Source: Oscillospiraceae bacterium
Lineage (GTDB): Bacteria; Bacillota; Clostridia; Oscillospirales; Oscillospiraceae
NCBI GenBank assembly: GCA_020025655.1
Contig: JAHHRR010000029.1
Span: 1-21,338, forward strand
Direction of reading: 5' to 3'
DNA length: 21,338 nt
Below are positions 5,678 through 14,165 of this stretch, one piece after another (within the stretch, counting starts at the first letter, position 1; each line of letters begins with the position of its first letter). The notes beneath the pieces are model-generated. The model had not been told where the DNA came from. It ran no database searches and worked only from the letters and a program-made list of their open reading frames with translations. The translations under genes were made by a program, and so were the position numbers.

Positions 5678-7393
5678 TCAGTCTGCATACTCGCAGATAA
5701 ATCCGATTGTACCCTTGTACCACTTGGGGTAATCTGCAACCGGGTCATTGCGGCTGTCATTATACTGCCAGCCGTCATTATTCCAGAGCATCAGATAATC
5801 TTCCTTGGTGCCGTCGTAGCTGTCCACATAGGAAGGCTCATCGCCTGTACCCCAGGGAGCCGGGAAGAAGCTGACATCCTCGCCGCTTTCCCACACGATA
5901 ACATCATTTATTCTGTGGCCGCCTATCCAGATTCTGCTGAGTCCGGCTGCCTTTGCAATGGAAATAACCTTATCAAGTTCTTCCTGATTGTTGATTACAA
6001 CCAGATATCCGCCTTTTTCAATACATCTGTCTCTTGCCTCTGTCCAGCTGATATCTTCCTTGAAGATTTCATATCTGTGCTCTTTGGGAGCCTCAGGTAC
6101 TGCCGGAGTTTCAGTTGCAGAAACTGTTGTATCGATGGCAGGTGCTGCTGTATCGGGAGCAGAAGATTCAGAAGGAACCGGAATACCGCCGGTGGGAGGA
6201 GGAGTCTCTATAAGACCGGAGGGCAGATCTACAATACCCATGCCTGAAGAGCCGTCGGGCTTTACAATAGGCAGTTTATCTGACTGCGGAACTTCCGGCA
6301 GATCATCCTTATGCCAACTCAAATCATTCAGAAGTGCATTGACAATAATCGCTGCTACAACAATTACAGCGCAGATTACCAGCACTCCAACCAGTGCATG
6401 ATTGTTCTTCTTTTTCACCTGAGCTGCGATTTTTCTTTCCCGCTCAGCGCTCTTGCCGTACTGAACAGCAGGTCTAATGTTCTGGCTGGGTATTACAACC
6501 GGCTCAAGCTCGGGGTTTTTATCAACTGTAAGTATAGGCACAGGCTGTCTTTTAGGTGCGGGCTTCTTAGGCTTTTTGACCTTGGAAGGCTCATATACCT
6601 TTATAACTTCCTTTTCTTCTGCCTCATCGGGCTTTTCCTCTGCCTTTGCAGGAGTCTCAGGCTTTTCTGCTGTTTCAGCCTTTTCCTCTGCCTGTTCAGC
6701 AGCTTCGGCATTTACAGCAGCTTCTTCGGCGGGCTTTTCCTCTTCTTCGGGAATTTCCTCGGGAAGATCTTCAACGCCCTTTTCGATGATATTGACCATG
6801 ATGCGCTCAATCTCGGAAAGGTCATCGTCGTTCTTATTAAATATAGCCTCGGCACTGGGCGCACCGTTCAGATACAGATTCTGGATGCAGTTATCAAGCA
6901 TAATCTGCATTTCTTCCACATTTTTATATCTGTCCTCAGGCTTAAAGTGAGTTGCTTTATTGATAATCTCACCAAGTCTCCGGCCTGCACCTCTGGGGGC
7001 GGGAAAATCTTCTCCGTTCATGCGGCGAAGCTGAGGATTATCACATTCGCCTTCATACGGAAGCTTTGCTTTATTAAGAGCATAGTACAGCAGAAGTCCT
7101 ACTGAATAAACATCTGATGCCTGAGATTTTTTGCTGTTCCAGTACAGCTCAGGTGCAAGGAAGTTAAGCTCCTGACCGTCCCAGTCATTTTTTGCGGCAG
7201 GTCCTATTGCAATTTCTCCGTTTTCATCAACGGAAATATTGTCAGGGAAAATACCGCCTCTGTAATCCCGTGTACCGACTTCTTCTTTTATCTTTTTACA
7301 GAGTCTGGAGCCAAATTCACAAAGCTCCTGTCTGCTCATATCAACTATTTTGTCTCCCAGTATTTTTCCGGGATCAAATTTTGTATTTGTCAT
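5678..7393 (-). CDS. Membrane protein with kinase-like C-lobe (pseudokinase) inside and C-type lectin domain outside
   Basis: 571 residues, no established function. Residues 15-175 resemble only the C-lobe of a Ser/Thr protein kinase: RGGIFPDNISVDENGE at the catalytic-loop position, APE at 80-82, SDVYSVGLLLYYAL (93-106) as the conserved F-helix region, and an R-containing tail. No N-lobe, glycine loop or ATP-binding Lys is present. The catalytic Asp and Lys are replaced (G47, F49), and DFG reads IGPA. Residues 207-265 are Glu/Ala/Pro rich, 266-286 Lys/Pro rich, and 333-355 form one membrane segment preceded by KKKNN, predicting N-in/C-out. A Pro/Ser/Thr linker (365-437) leads to a C-type lectin fold (438-571): C457 and C567 for the conserved long disulfide, WIGG (489-492), TGDEPSY, YLMLWNNDGWQYND. 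The start has AGGAGGA 6 to 8 bases upstream. Likely a receptor or surface adhesin linked to a cytoplasmic scaffold; this is inference. Confidence 0.8.
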   Translation of the reverse strand: MTNTKFDPGKILGDKIVDMSRQELCEFGSRLCKKIKEEVGTRDYRGGIFPDNISVDENGEIAIGPAAKNDWDGQELNFLAPELYWNSKKSQASDVYSVGLLLYYALNKAKLPYEGECDNPQLRRMNGEDFPAPRGAGRRLGEIINKATHFKPEDRYKNVEEMQIMLDNCIQNLYLNGAPSAEAIFNKNDDDLSEIERIMVNIIEKGVEDLPEEIPEEEEKPAEEAAVNAEAAEQAEEKAETAEKPETPAKAEEKPDEAEEKEVIKVYEPSKVKKPKKPAPKRQPVPILTVDKNPELEPVVIPSQNIRPAVQYGKSAERERKIAAQVKKKNNHALVGVLVICAVIVVAAIIVNALLNDLSWHKDDLPEVPQSDKLPIVKPDGSSGMGIVDLPSGLIETPPPTGGIPVPSESSAPDTAAPAIDTTVSATETPAVPEAPKEHRYEIFKEDISWTEARDRCIEKGGYLVVINNQEELDKVISIAKAAGLSRIWIGGHRINDVIVWESGEDVSFFPAPWGTGDEPSYVDSYDGTKEDYLMLWNNDGWQYNDSRNDPVADYPKWYKGTIGFICEYAD

Positions 7394-7433
7394 CGGACTT
7401 CCTCCTCATCCGCATTCTTTCTCTTTAAGGATT

Positions 7434-7462
7434 ATGTTAACACAGGGAGACCGCTTCGTCAA
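7434..7462 (-). promoter_or_regulatory. Promoter of the lectin/pseudokinase gene
   Basis: Minus strand: -35 TTGACG (7462-7457), 17-base spacer, -10 TAACAT (7439-7434) preceded by TGT, an extended -10. It lies in the 88-base gap after the MBL-fold gene. No clear terminator for that upstream gene was seen, so read-through may add to expression. Confidence 0.55.
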
Positions 7463-7481
7463 TAATGCTTATAAAAAAGCT

Positions 7482-9086
7482 TTATTTTTCCATTTTCTCT
7501 GCAATGCGGTTTATCTGGTCTGCATAGGAAGCCAGTTCCTTATTCGGTCTGCCTTCAAGCTTCTTTGCAGCCTTGAGGAGTCTCTCGGCTGCGGTAATAA
7601 GCCGTACAAATACATGGCTTACTCTGCGTGCTTGGGCTTTCTTCTTTTCCACAGGCTTGCCCTGAGTAATGTTTATAAATTCTCCGCTGAGCAGATCAAA
7701 GCTTGTGCCGCTGTACGGTGCAAAAGCTTTATAGCCCATTTCATCATTCAGGCAGGCGGTAAAGCTGTCCGCCGCATCCGGGTCGCCGTGGTTAACAAAT
7801 ATAAGTTTCGGCTTCTTTTTAAAGCCGCCCAGCCAGCGCAGCAGACCGTCCTTGTCAGCGTGACCGCTGACACCGGGCAGTACATCAATCTGTGCGTTTA
7901 CATGAATATCCTCATTAAAGAGTTTAACATTCTTTGCTCCGTCTACAAGAATTCTTCCCAGAGTTCCCGCTGCCTGATATCCAACGAAAAGCACAAGGCA
8001 TTCGGGCCGCCAGAGGTTATGCTTGAGGTGGTGGCGGATACGTCCTGCATCGCACATACCACTGGATGCGATTATCACCTTGGGGGTTGAATTCTGATTT
8101 ATGGCGATTGAATCATATTTTGTAACAGAAAGCTCAAGTCCCGGGAAAACAAGCGGATTCTTGCCGCTTCTTATAATCTCCCGCATTTCATCATCTACAA
8201 AATCGGTGTCACACTGTAAAAATACACTGGTTGCTTCAATCGCAAGCGGGCTGTCCACATATACAGGAAAATCAGGATGGCCGTGAACAAGTCCCTTTTC
8301 CTTTATTTCTCTTATAAAATAAAGTATCTCCTGAGTGCGGCCTACTGCAAAGGAAGGTATTACAACATTGCCTCCCCTGTCCATGACAGTCTGTATACGC
8401 TCCGCAAGCGCAGTAACATAATCTATGCGGCTCTGGTTATGAAGCCTGTCGCCGTAAGTTGATTCTATAACCAGATACTCACTGTCCTCTACAAACTGAG
8501 GATCTCTGAGTATAGGCTGGTTCATATTGCCTATATCACCGCTGAATGTAATTTTTCTGGTCTGTCCGTCTTCTGTGAGCCAGACCTCTATTGCGGCAGA
8601 GCCGAGAAGGTGTCCCACATCGGTAAGTCTTATTGAGCAGGCCTCATTTACCTGAATAGGCTCATTATAATTGCATGGGCGCATAAGTCCCAGCAGGCCC
8701 TCAACATCCTCCAGAGTATAAAGTGGCTCTGTCGGCGGCTCACCGTTTCGCATTGCTTTTCTGCTCTGCCACTCAGCTTCCGACATCTGAATATGTGCAG
8801 AATCTCTGAGCATTATTTCACACAAAGAACAGGTGGCGGCACTTGAGTATACCGTGCCTCTGAAACCTTTTTTATAAAGCAGCGGCAGATTTCCCGAGTG
8901 GTCAATATGTGCGTGCGTCAGGAGTACAAAATCTATATCCGCCGGTTCAACAGGAAGCTTCTGGTTTACAAATATGTCTTTGCCCTGCTCCATACCGCAG
9001 TCCACAAGGCCCTTTTTATTGCCTGATTCGATAAGCGTACAGCTGCCCGTAACTTCATGGGCTGCTCCGTAAAAAGTCAGCTTCAT
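7482..9086 (-). CDS. MBL-fold beta-CASP metallohydrolase (RNA-processing exo/endonuclease type)
   Basis: 534 residues. Members of this group (COG1236-like, related to CPSF73/RNase J) are zinc-dependent nucleases acting on RNA. The metallo-beta-lactamase motif HAHIDH gives H58, H60, D62 and H63. A later His lies in DVGHLLGSA, and the bridging Asp in FSGDIG. The beta-CASP part follows: NVVIPSFAVGRTQEIL (motif A region), IIASSGMCDAGRIRHH, VLFVGYQAAGTLGR and SGHADKDGLLRW, then the C-terminal His in VNHGD. About 60 Lys/Arg/Ala-rich residues (475-534) extend beyond the core, possibly an RNA-contact tail. ATG at 9086 with AGGGGG upstream. No signal peptide. It is divergent from the YhcC-type radical SAM gene. 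The specific RNA substrate is unknown. Confidence 0.9.
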   Translation of the reverse strand: MKLTFYGAAHEVTGSCTLIESGNKKGLVDCGMEQGKDIFVNQKLPVEPADIDFVLLTHAHIDHSGNLPLLYKKGFRGTVYSSAATCSLCEIMLRDSAHIQMSEAEWQSRKAMRNGEPPTEPLYTLEDVEGLLGLMRPCNYNEPIQVNEACSIRLTDVGHLLGSAAIEVWLTEDGQTRKITFSGDIGNMNQPILRDPQFVEDSEYLVIESTYGDRLHNQSRIDYVTALAERIQTVMDRGGNVVIPSFAVGRTQEILYFIREIKEKGLVHGHPDFPVYVDSPLAIEATSVFLQCDTDFVDDEMREIIRSGKNPLVFPGLELSVTKYDSIAINQNSTPKVIIASSGMCDAGRIRHHLKHNLWRPECLVLFVGYQAAGTLGRILVDGAKNVKLFNEDIHVNAQIDVLPGVSGHADKDGLLRWLGGFKKKPKLIFVNHGDPDAADSFTACLNDEMGYKAFAPYSGTSFDLLSGEFINITQGKPVEKKKAQARRVSHVFVRLITAAERLLKAAKKLEGRPNKELASYADQINRIAEKMEK

Positions 9087-9099
9087 TTGGCTTGCCCCC

Positions 9100-9128
9100 T
9101 TGTATTATTTGTGTTTAATATGTATTAT
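9100..9128 (+). promoter_or_regulatory. Possible promoter of the radical SAM gene
   Basis: Plus strand: -35 TTGTAT (9100-9105), 17-base spacer, -10 TATTAT (9123-9128). It lies in an AT-rich region and would fire through the minus-strand promoter at 9130-9158, so confidence is limited. Confidence 0.4.
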
Positions 9129-9129
9129 T

Positions 9130-9158
9130 ATTTTACACCTGCAAATTCACTATATCAA
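9130..9158 (-). promoter_or_regulatory. Promoter of the MBL-fold hydrolase gene
   Basis: Minus strand: -35 TTGATA (9158-9153), 17-base spacer, -10 TAAAAT (9135-9130). RNA would start near 9123, about 37 bases before the ATG. Confidence 0.6.
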
Positions 9159-9206
9159 CAAAACAGACAAAACTTTAAAAATTATTAAGGAATTTACACT
9201 ACCCAT

Positions 9207-10112
9207 ATGGAACACTATCGCTCACTCAATTCATACCTTCACGAAACCTTCGGCAGGAAATTATATAAGCTGGCGCTTGACGGAAATTTCAGCTGCCCTA
9301 ACAGGGACGGCACCCTTGATAACCGGGGCTGTATATTCTGCTCAGGCAGAGGAAGCGGCGATTTTGCCGTAAAAGCCGGCTCTGACCTTGATGCAGCCAT
9401 AGATAAGGCAATCGAAAAAGTTTCGGCAAAGAACAAAGGCGGCGGTTATATTGCCTACTTTCAGAATTTTACTGCAACCTATGCCCCGCTCCCTTATTTA
9501 AGGTCTTTGTATACCGCCGCAATAGAGAATCCTAAAATTTCCGTTCTGTCCATCGGCACAAGGCCGGATTGTGTAGGCGACGAAGTCGTGGAGCTTTTAT
9601 CCGAGCTTAACAAAATAAAGCCTGTCTGGGTGGAGCTTGGCTTACAGACTATCCATGAGGAAACCGCAGAATATATACGCCGTGGCTATAAGCTTCCTGT
9701 TTTTGACGATGCAGTGTCTCGGCTCAAAGCCGCCGGTTTAAATGTAATTGTACATATGATAATAGGCCTCCCCGGTGAAAGTGCGGAAATGATGTTTCAG
9801 ACTGCCGAATATATAGGCAAATCCGGTGCTGACGGGGTTAAATTTCAGCTTCTGCACATTCTGGAGCACACAGACCTTGCCATGGATTACCGTGAGGGAA
9901 AGTTCAGGGCTCTTGAACTTGAGGAATATATCCCGATTCTTGAAGGCTGCATAAAAAGAATTCCGCCGCAGATGGTTGTCCACCGGATAACCGGAGACGG
10001 AGCAAAGCGTGAGCTTATTGCTCCCCTGTGGAGCGGTGATAAAAAGAGAGTTTTAAATACTATAAACAAAGCTTTTGATGAAGACGCCCTCATTCAGGGA
10101 TCGCTGTTATAA
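9207..10112 (+). CDS. Radical SAM protein of the YhcC family (TIGR01212-type)
   Basis: 301 residues. The N-terminus begins HYRSLNSYLHETFGRKLYK and continues FSCPNRDGTLDNRGCIFC, giving three cysteines at C30, C42 and C45. This long C-x11-C-x2-C spacing is unlike the usual CX3CX2C and is characteristic of the YhcC group. They should hold a [4Fe-4S] cluster that cleaves S-adenosylmethionine. Other features are the Gly-rich GCIFCSGRGSGDF, an IGTRPDC stretch (typical SAM-contact region), WVELGLQTIHEETAEYIRRG and VIVHMIIGLPGES. The family is related to elongator-like radical SAM enzymes, but its reaction is not established as far as I know. The ribosome binding site is weak (AAGGAA, about 15 bases before ATG). 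No upstream in-frame start exists because a stop intervenes. A strong terminator follows at once. Confidence 0.9.
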   Translation: MEHYRSLNSYLHETFGRKLYKLALDGNFSCPNRDGTLDNRGCIFCSGRGSGDFAVKAGSDLDAAIDKAIEKVSAKNKGGGYIAYFQNFTATYAPLPYLRSLYTAAIENPKISVLSIGTRPDCVGDEVVELLSELNKIKPVWVELGLQTIHEETAEYIRRGYKLPVFDDAVSRLKAAGLNVIVHMIIGLPGESAEMMFQTAEYIGKSGADGVKFQLLHILEHTDLAMDYREGKFRALELEEYIPILEGCIKRIPPQMVVHRITGDGAKRELIAPLWSGDKKRVLNTINKAFDEDALIQGSLL

Positions 10113-10117
10113 AATAT

Positions 10118-10153
10118 AAAAAACCTGTTCTGAAAATTCAGAACAGGTTTTTT
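10118..10153. terminator. Bidirectional terminator between the radical SAM gene and polC
   Basis: A 16-base stem runs 10118-10133 against 10138-10153, core AAACCTGTTCTGA with TCAGAACAGGTTT, loop AAAT, flanked by A and T runs. It ends the plus-strand gene (10112) and the long minus-strand pyrH-polC operon (10155). Confidence 0.92.
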
Positions 10154-10154
10154 C

Positions 10155-13100
10155 TTACATTTCAAAAAGATTTATCTGGCTTGTTTCAGGCATATCTCCG
10201 AGAGCGCCCATTTTCTTGAGCTGCTCAAAATGAGTCTGACCTACTTTGGGGCATACTCTTGAAAGCTCCTGAATAGAAATAAATTTCTGATTAAGCTCCT
10301 TAACATGACCCAGATCAACAGCGGCAGTCTCGCCCAGTCCTGCAATGGATACAAACGGCGGACGTATACGCTTATCCTCAGTTATAAGGAACTTTGTAGC
10401 ATCCGACTGGTAAAGGTCAATAGGTGCAAATTCAAATCCACGCATATTGAACTCATACACAGCCTCCATTGTAACCAGAAGGTTTTCTTCGTTGGCAGTG
10501 AGATCATGTCTGCGGTGCATTTCATTTATCTTTCTGCGTACAGAATCCGCTCCGCCTGTCATCATCTCGGCATCAAAGCCGCCCTTCTGACTTCTGCGAT
10601 AGAAATATGCACTGTAAAATGCCAGCGGCTCATGTACCTTGAACCACGCAATTCGGAATGCCATCATAACATAGGCAACTGCGTGTGCCTTGGGGAACAG
10701 GTAGGCAATCTTTCGGCAGGATTCAATATACCAGTCCGGAACGCCCAGTGAGCGCATCTGCTCTTCAGCATCGTCTGGGAAATTTCCGCTCTTTTTTACC
10801 TTACCCTTACGAACAGCCTCCATTGTCTTAAAGGCAAGTGCCGGCTTCATTCCTTTGGAAATAAGGTAAAGCATAATGTCATCTCGGCAGGCAACAGTCT
10901 CTTTAACAGTTGCAATACCATTAACAATAAGATCGTGAATGTTTCCCGCCCAAACATCAGTACCGTGTGAGAAGCCGGAAAGTCGTACCAGAGTATCAAA
11001 TGCATGAGGCTGAGTATCAACAAGCATCTGCCTTGTAAAGTTTGTACCGAACTCAGGCACACCTATCGTTCCGGTTTTGCCAATAATGGGGTCATCATCG
11101 GGAAGCCCCAGAACATTCGGGCTTGTAAACATCGCCATGGTATCGGGGTCCGAAAGAGAAATCTTCTTTGCATCTACTCCGGTCATATCCTCCATCATTC
11201 TTATCATGGTGGGGTCATCATGGCCCAGCTCATCCAGCTTCAGAAGGTTTGCCTCCATGCAGTGATATTCAAAGTGTGTAGTAATAATATCGCTGTCAGG
11301 GTCATCTGCCGGATGCTGCACCGGGCAGAAGTCGGTTACATCCATATCCTGCGGAATAACAACAAGTCCGCCGGGATGCTGACCGGTTGTACGCTTTATA
11401 CCGACAAGGCCCTGTGCAAGGCGGTTTTCCTCTGCCTTGGTTGCAGTTATATTTCTTTCCTCAAGATACTTTTTAACATATCCATAGGCCGTTTTTTCCG
11501 CAAGGGTGCCTATGGTGCCGGCTCTGAAAACATGATCGGAACCGAAAAGCACCTCTGTATATTTATGTGCCTTGGCCTGATATTCTCCAGAGAAGTTAAG
11601 GTCTATATCAGGTGTTTTTTCGTTGCCGGGGAAGCCCAGGAATGTTTCAAACGGTATGTCAAATCCTTCTCTGTTCATTTTTGTACCGCACTCCGGACAA
11701 TCCTTCTCCGGCATATCAGCTCCGCATCCGTAGCTGCCGTCCAGCACAAACTCACTGTGGCAGCACTTGGGGCATACATAGTGCGGAGGAAGTGAGTTAA
11801 CCTCGGTAATATCAGACATATATGCAACCATGGAAGAGCCAACGCTTCCTCGGCTGCCTACCAGATATCCGTTTTCAAGTGAGTTTTTAACAAGCTTCTG
11901 AGCCGACATATAAATAACATCATAGTTATGGTCCAGAATTGTATTAAGCTCAACATCCACTCGATCCTGTACTATTTTCGGAGGATGCTCTCCGTAAATA
12001 CGGTGCATCTTTCCGTAAACCAGATCTTTAAGATCTCTTGCCGAGTTCTCAATTTTAGGCGGGAAAAGCTCCTTAGGCAGAAGTTCAATTTCATCCACCT
12101 GATCTGCAATGGCTCTTGTATTTGTAATTACAACTTCCTTTGCCACCTCATCGCCCAGATATTTAAACTCTGCAAGCATTTCATCGGTGGTTCTGAAGAA
12201 TATCGGGCAGCCTCGGTCTGCATCGCTGTACTGCTTTGCAGCCTGAAGAATCTTTCTGTACTGCTCGTCCTCTGCATCAAGGAAGTGAACGTCAGATGCC
12301 GCAATTACAGGCTTATTAAGCTCCCGTCCGAGGTTCAGAATGGTTCTGTTATAATCCTGAAGCACGCTTACATCACTTACAACTCCGTTATCCACAAGGA
12401 AGCCGTTGTTGCAGATAGGCTGAATCTCAAGATAGTCATAGAATGAGGCTATCTTTATAAGCTCATCATGGCTTGCGCCCTTCATAACCGCACCGTAAAG
12501 CTCACCCATGCCGCAGGCTGAGCCTACCAGCAGACCTTCTCTGTGCTGTATAAGCAGACTCTTCGGAATGGTGGGGGTGCGGTGGAAGTATTTAAGATAT
12601 GACTGCGAAACCATTTCGTACAGGTTTTTAAGGCCTGTGCGGTTCTTTACGAGAAGTATCATGTGGTGGGATTTCGCCACATCTGTTCTCTTCAGTGAGT
12701 GATAGACAGTTTCAATATCATCAACAGTTTTTGCTCCCTGCTGCTGAAGCATAGGCAGGAACTTGCCCATAATTCTTGCAACTACCATTGCATCATCAGT
12801 AGCACGATGGTGGTTGAACTTAGGCAGGTTAAGATGATTTGAAACCGTATCAAGCTTAAATCGCTTTAAATCCGGGCAAAGTGCCTGAGAAAGTGCCAGA
12901 GTATCAATAAACACCGGCAGGAATTTAAGCCCGTTTCTGTTTGCAGCGGCTGTCATAAAGCCAACATCGAAATGAGCATTATGGGCAATTATGGGTCTGT
13001 TGCCTATAAACTCAATGAATTTCTCCATTGCCTCTTTTTCAAGAGGTGCGCCTTTGACGTCATTGTCCGTAATTCCGGTAAGCTCGGTTATATCGGCCGG

Positions 13101-14165
13101 AATATGACGCTGAGGGTCAACAAAAGTGTTAAATGTGTCTTTAATCTCATTTCCTGAGAAAATAATTGCGCCGATCTCCGTAATTCTGTCGTTCATAGCA
13201 TTAAGACCCGTTGTCTCAATATCAAACGCTACAAACTCCGTATCAAGCGGCAGCTTGCTCTTGCCGATAACGGCAGAGTTACCGTCCATGTCATTTACGA
13301 AGTAGCACTCTTCACCGTATATTATCTTAACTCCGTACTTTTTGCCTGCTTTCCACATATCCGGGAAAGCCTGCACAACACCATGGTCCGTAACCGCAAT
13401 GGCAGGCATACCCCAGTAAGAGGCACGTTCTACAATTGCAGCAGGATCTGTAAGTGCATCAAGTGCTGAGAACCTTGTATGCATATGCAGCTCAACACGT
13501 TTTTCGGGAGCCTCGTCAGGACGGATATACTTCTTGCCTTTCATAATATTTCTGGGCTCAAGAACCATATCGTCATCGTATTTACTGTATATAACCTCGC
13601 CCTGTACAATCAGGTGGTCACCGGCTGAAATCTTATTGATTATCGACTGGTCATCGTCAGAACGAAGGTACTTTGATACCTTAATGGAATTGGTTCTGTC
13701 TGTAATGTCAAAGTTCAGCACAGCTCCGCCCCGCTTTGCAAGGGTGCGGCTGGCCTCAACCACCACGTCGCCTTCAACAGTCACCTTGCCGGATTCAAGA
13801 GACAGGTTGCTCATAGGGATTGGACGCTGTTTTATTTTTTTGCCGTACAGTACATCGCCTGTGGGTGCGCCCTCCTGAGTCTTGGTATTGGAACCGGTCA
13901 TCGCAGAAGATGATGCAAATTTAGGTCTGGGATAATCAGGTACAAGGCCCACGCCGTTTAAGGCATAGTCCTTTTTCAGCCGCTCTGTCAGAGTTGTAAT
14001 CTCAACAGGTGAAGGCATGGATGCAAAATTTGCGCAGACCGTCATGGTGAGTTCTCCCTCATCAATCTGCACGTCGCTTATGTATGCGTTATGAAGTCCG
14101 CCCGCAAAGTTTTCCAGATCCTCACAACCGGGGAACATGGTAAGAAACCCTGTGTGCTCGCTCAT
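10155..14165 (-). CDS. polC: DNA polymerase III alpha subunit, PolC type
   Basis: 1336 residues; Gram-positive replicative polymerase with built-in proofreading. Domains in order: short N-terminal region; OB-fold (about 120-210); PHP domain starting VELHMHT (224-230), continuing AVTDHG and YGEECYF; DEDD 3'-5' exonuclease inserted in PHP, with FDIETTG (D315, E317), HNAHFD (D400) and HHRATDDA (H453, D457); the second PHP part with ASDVHFLD (about 624-630); the polymerase core with SRGSVGSS (771-778). A Cys-rich zinc knuckle lies between C798 and C826. The catalytic pair is TPDIDLNF (D853, D855). The C-terminus ends SQINLFEM. It is somewhat shorter than B. subtilis PolC (about 1437), mainly at the N-terminus. 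The start overlaps the ispG stop by 4 bases, with AAGGA upstream, so translation is coupled. Last gene of the operon. Confidence 0.97.
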   Translation of the reverse strand: MSEHTGFLTMFPGCEDLENFAGGLHNAYISDVQIDEGELTMTVCANFASMPSPVEITTLTERLKKDYALNGVGLVPDYPRPKFASSSAMTGSNTKTQEGAPTGDVLYGKKIKQRPIPMSNLSLESGKVTVEGDVVVEASRTLAKRGGAVLNFDITDRTNSIKVSKYLRSDDDQSIINKISAGDHLIVQGEVIYSKYDDDMVLEPRNIMKGKKYIRPDEAPEKRVELHMHTRFSALDALTDPAAIVERASYWGMPAIAVTDHGVVQAFPDMWKAGKKYGVKIIYGEECYFVNDMDGNSAVIGKSKLPLDTEFVAFDIETTGLNAMNDRITEIGAIIFSGNEIKDTFNTFVDPQRHIPADITELTGITDNDVKGAPLEKEAMEKFIEFIGNRPIIAHNAHFDVGFMTAAANRNGLKFLPVFIDTLALSQALCPDLKRFKLDTVSNHLNLPKFNHHRATDDAMVVARIMGKFLPMLQQQGAKTVDDIETVYHSLKRTDVAKSHHMILLVKNRTGLKNLYEMVSQSYLKYFHRTPTIPKSLLIQHREGLLVGSACGMGELYGAVMKGASHDELIKIASFYDYLEIQPICNNGFLVDNGVVSDVSVLQDYNRTILNLGRELNKPVIAASDVHFLDAEDEQYRKILQAAKQYSDADRGCPIFFRTTDEMLAEFKYLGDEVAKEVVITNTRAIADQVDEIELLPKELFPPKIENSARDLKDLVYGKMHRIYGEHPPKIVQDRVDVELNTILDHNYDVIYMSAQKLVKNSLENGYLVGSRGSVGSSMVAYMSDITEVNSLPPHYVCPKCCHSEFVLDGSYGCGADMPEKDCPECGTKMNREGFDIPFETFLGFPGNEKTPDIDLNFSGEYQAKAHKYTEVLFGSDHVFRAGTIGTLAEKTAYGYVKKYLEERNITATKAEENRLAQGLVGIKRTTGQHPGGLVVIPQDMDVTDFCPVQHPADDPDSDIITTHFEYHCMEANLLKLDELGHDDPTMIRMMEDMTGVDAKKISLSDPDTMAMFTSPNVLGLPDDDPIIGKTGTIGVPEFGTNFTRQMLVDTQPHAFDTLVRLSGFSHGTDVWAGNIHDLIVNGIATVKETVACRDDIMLYLISKGMKPALAFKTMEAVRKGKVKKSGNFPDDAEEQMRSLGVPDWYIESCRKIAYLFPKAHAVAYVMMAFRIAWFKVHEPLAFYSAYFYRRSQKGGFDAEMMTGGADSVRRKINEMHRRHDLTANEENLLVTMEAVYEFNMRGFEFAPIDLYQSDATKFLITEDKRIRPPFVSIAGLGETAAVDLGHVKELNQKFISIQELSRVCPKVGQTHFEQLKKMGALGDMPETSQINLFEM

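Noticed and set aside
6477..6950. Ser/Ala-rich plus-strand frame opposite the lectin/pseudokinase gene
   Set aside because: It is the antisense reading of the Glu/Ala/Pro-rich linker; low-complexity composition, no ribosome binding site.
5915..7393. Frameshift or wrong start explaining the missing kinase N-lobe
   Set aside because: The start has a strong AGGAGGA and a plausible promoter at 7434-7462, and the 88 bases upstream cannot encode an N-lobe. The absence looks genuine.
11004..11795. 263-codon plus-strand frame inside polC
   Set aside because: It lies within an unambiguous polC and has no family signature or ribosome binding site.
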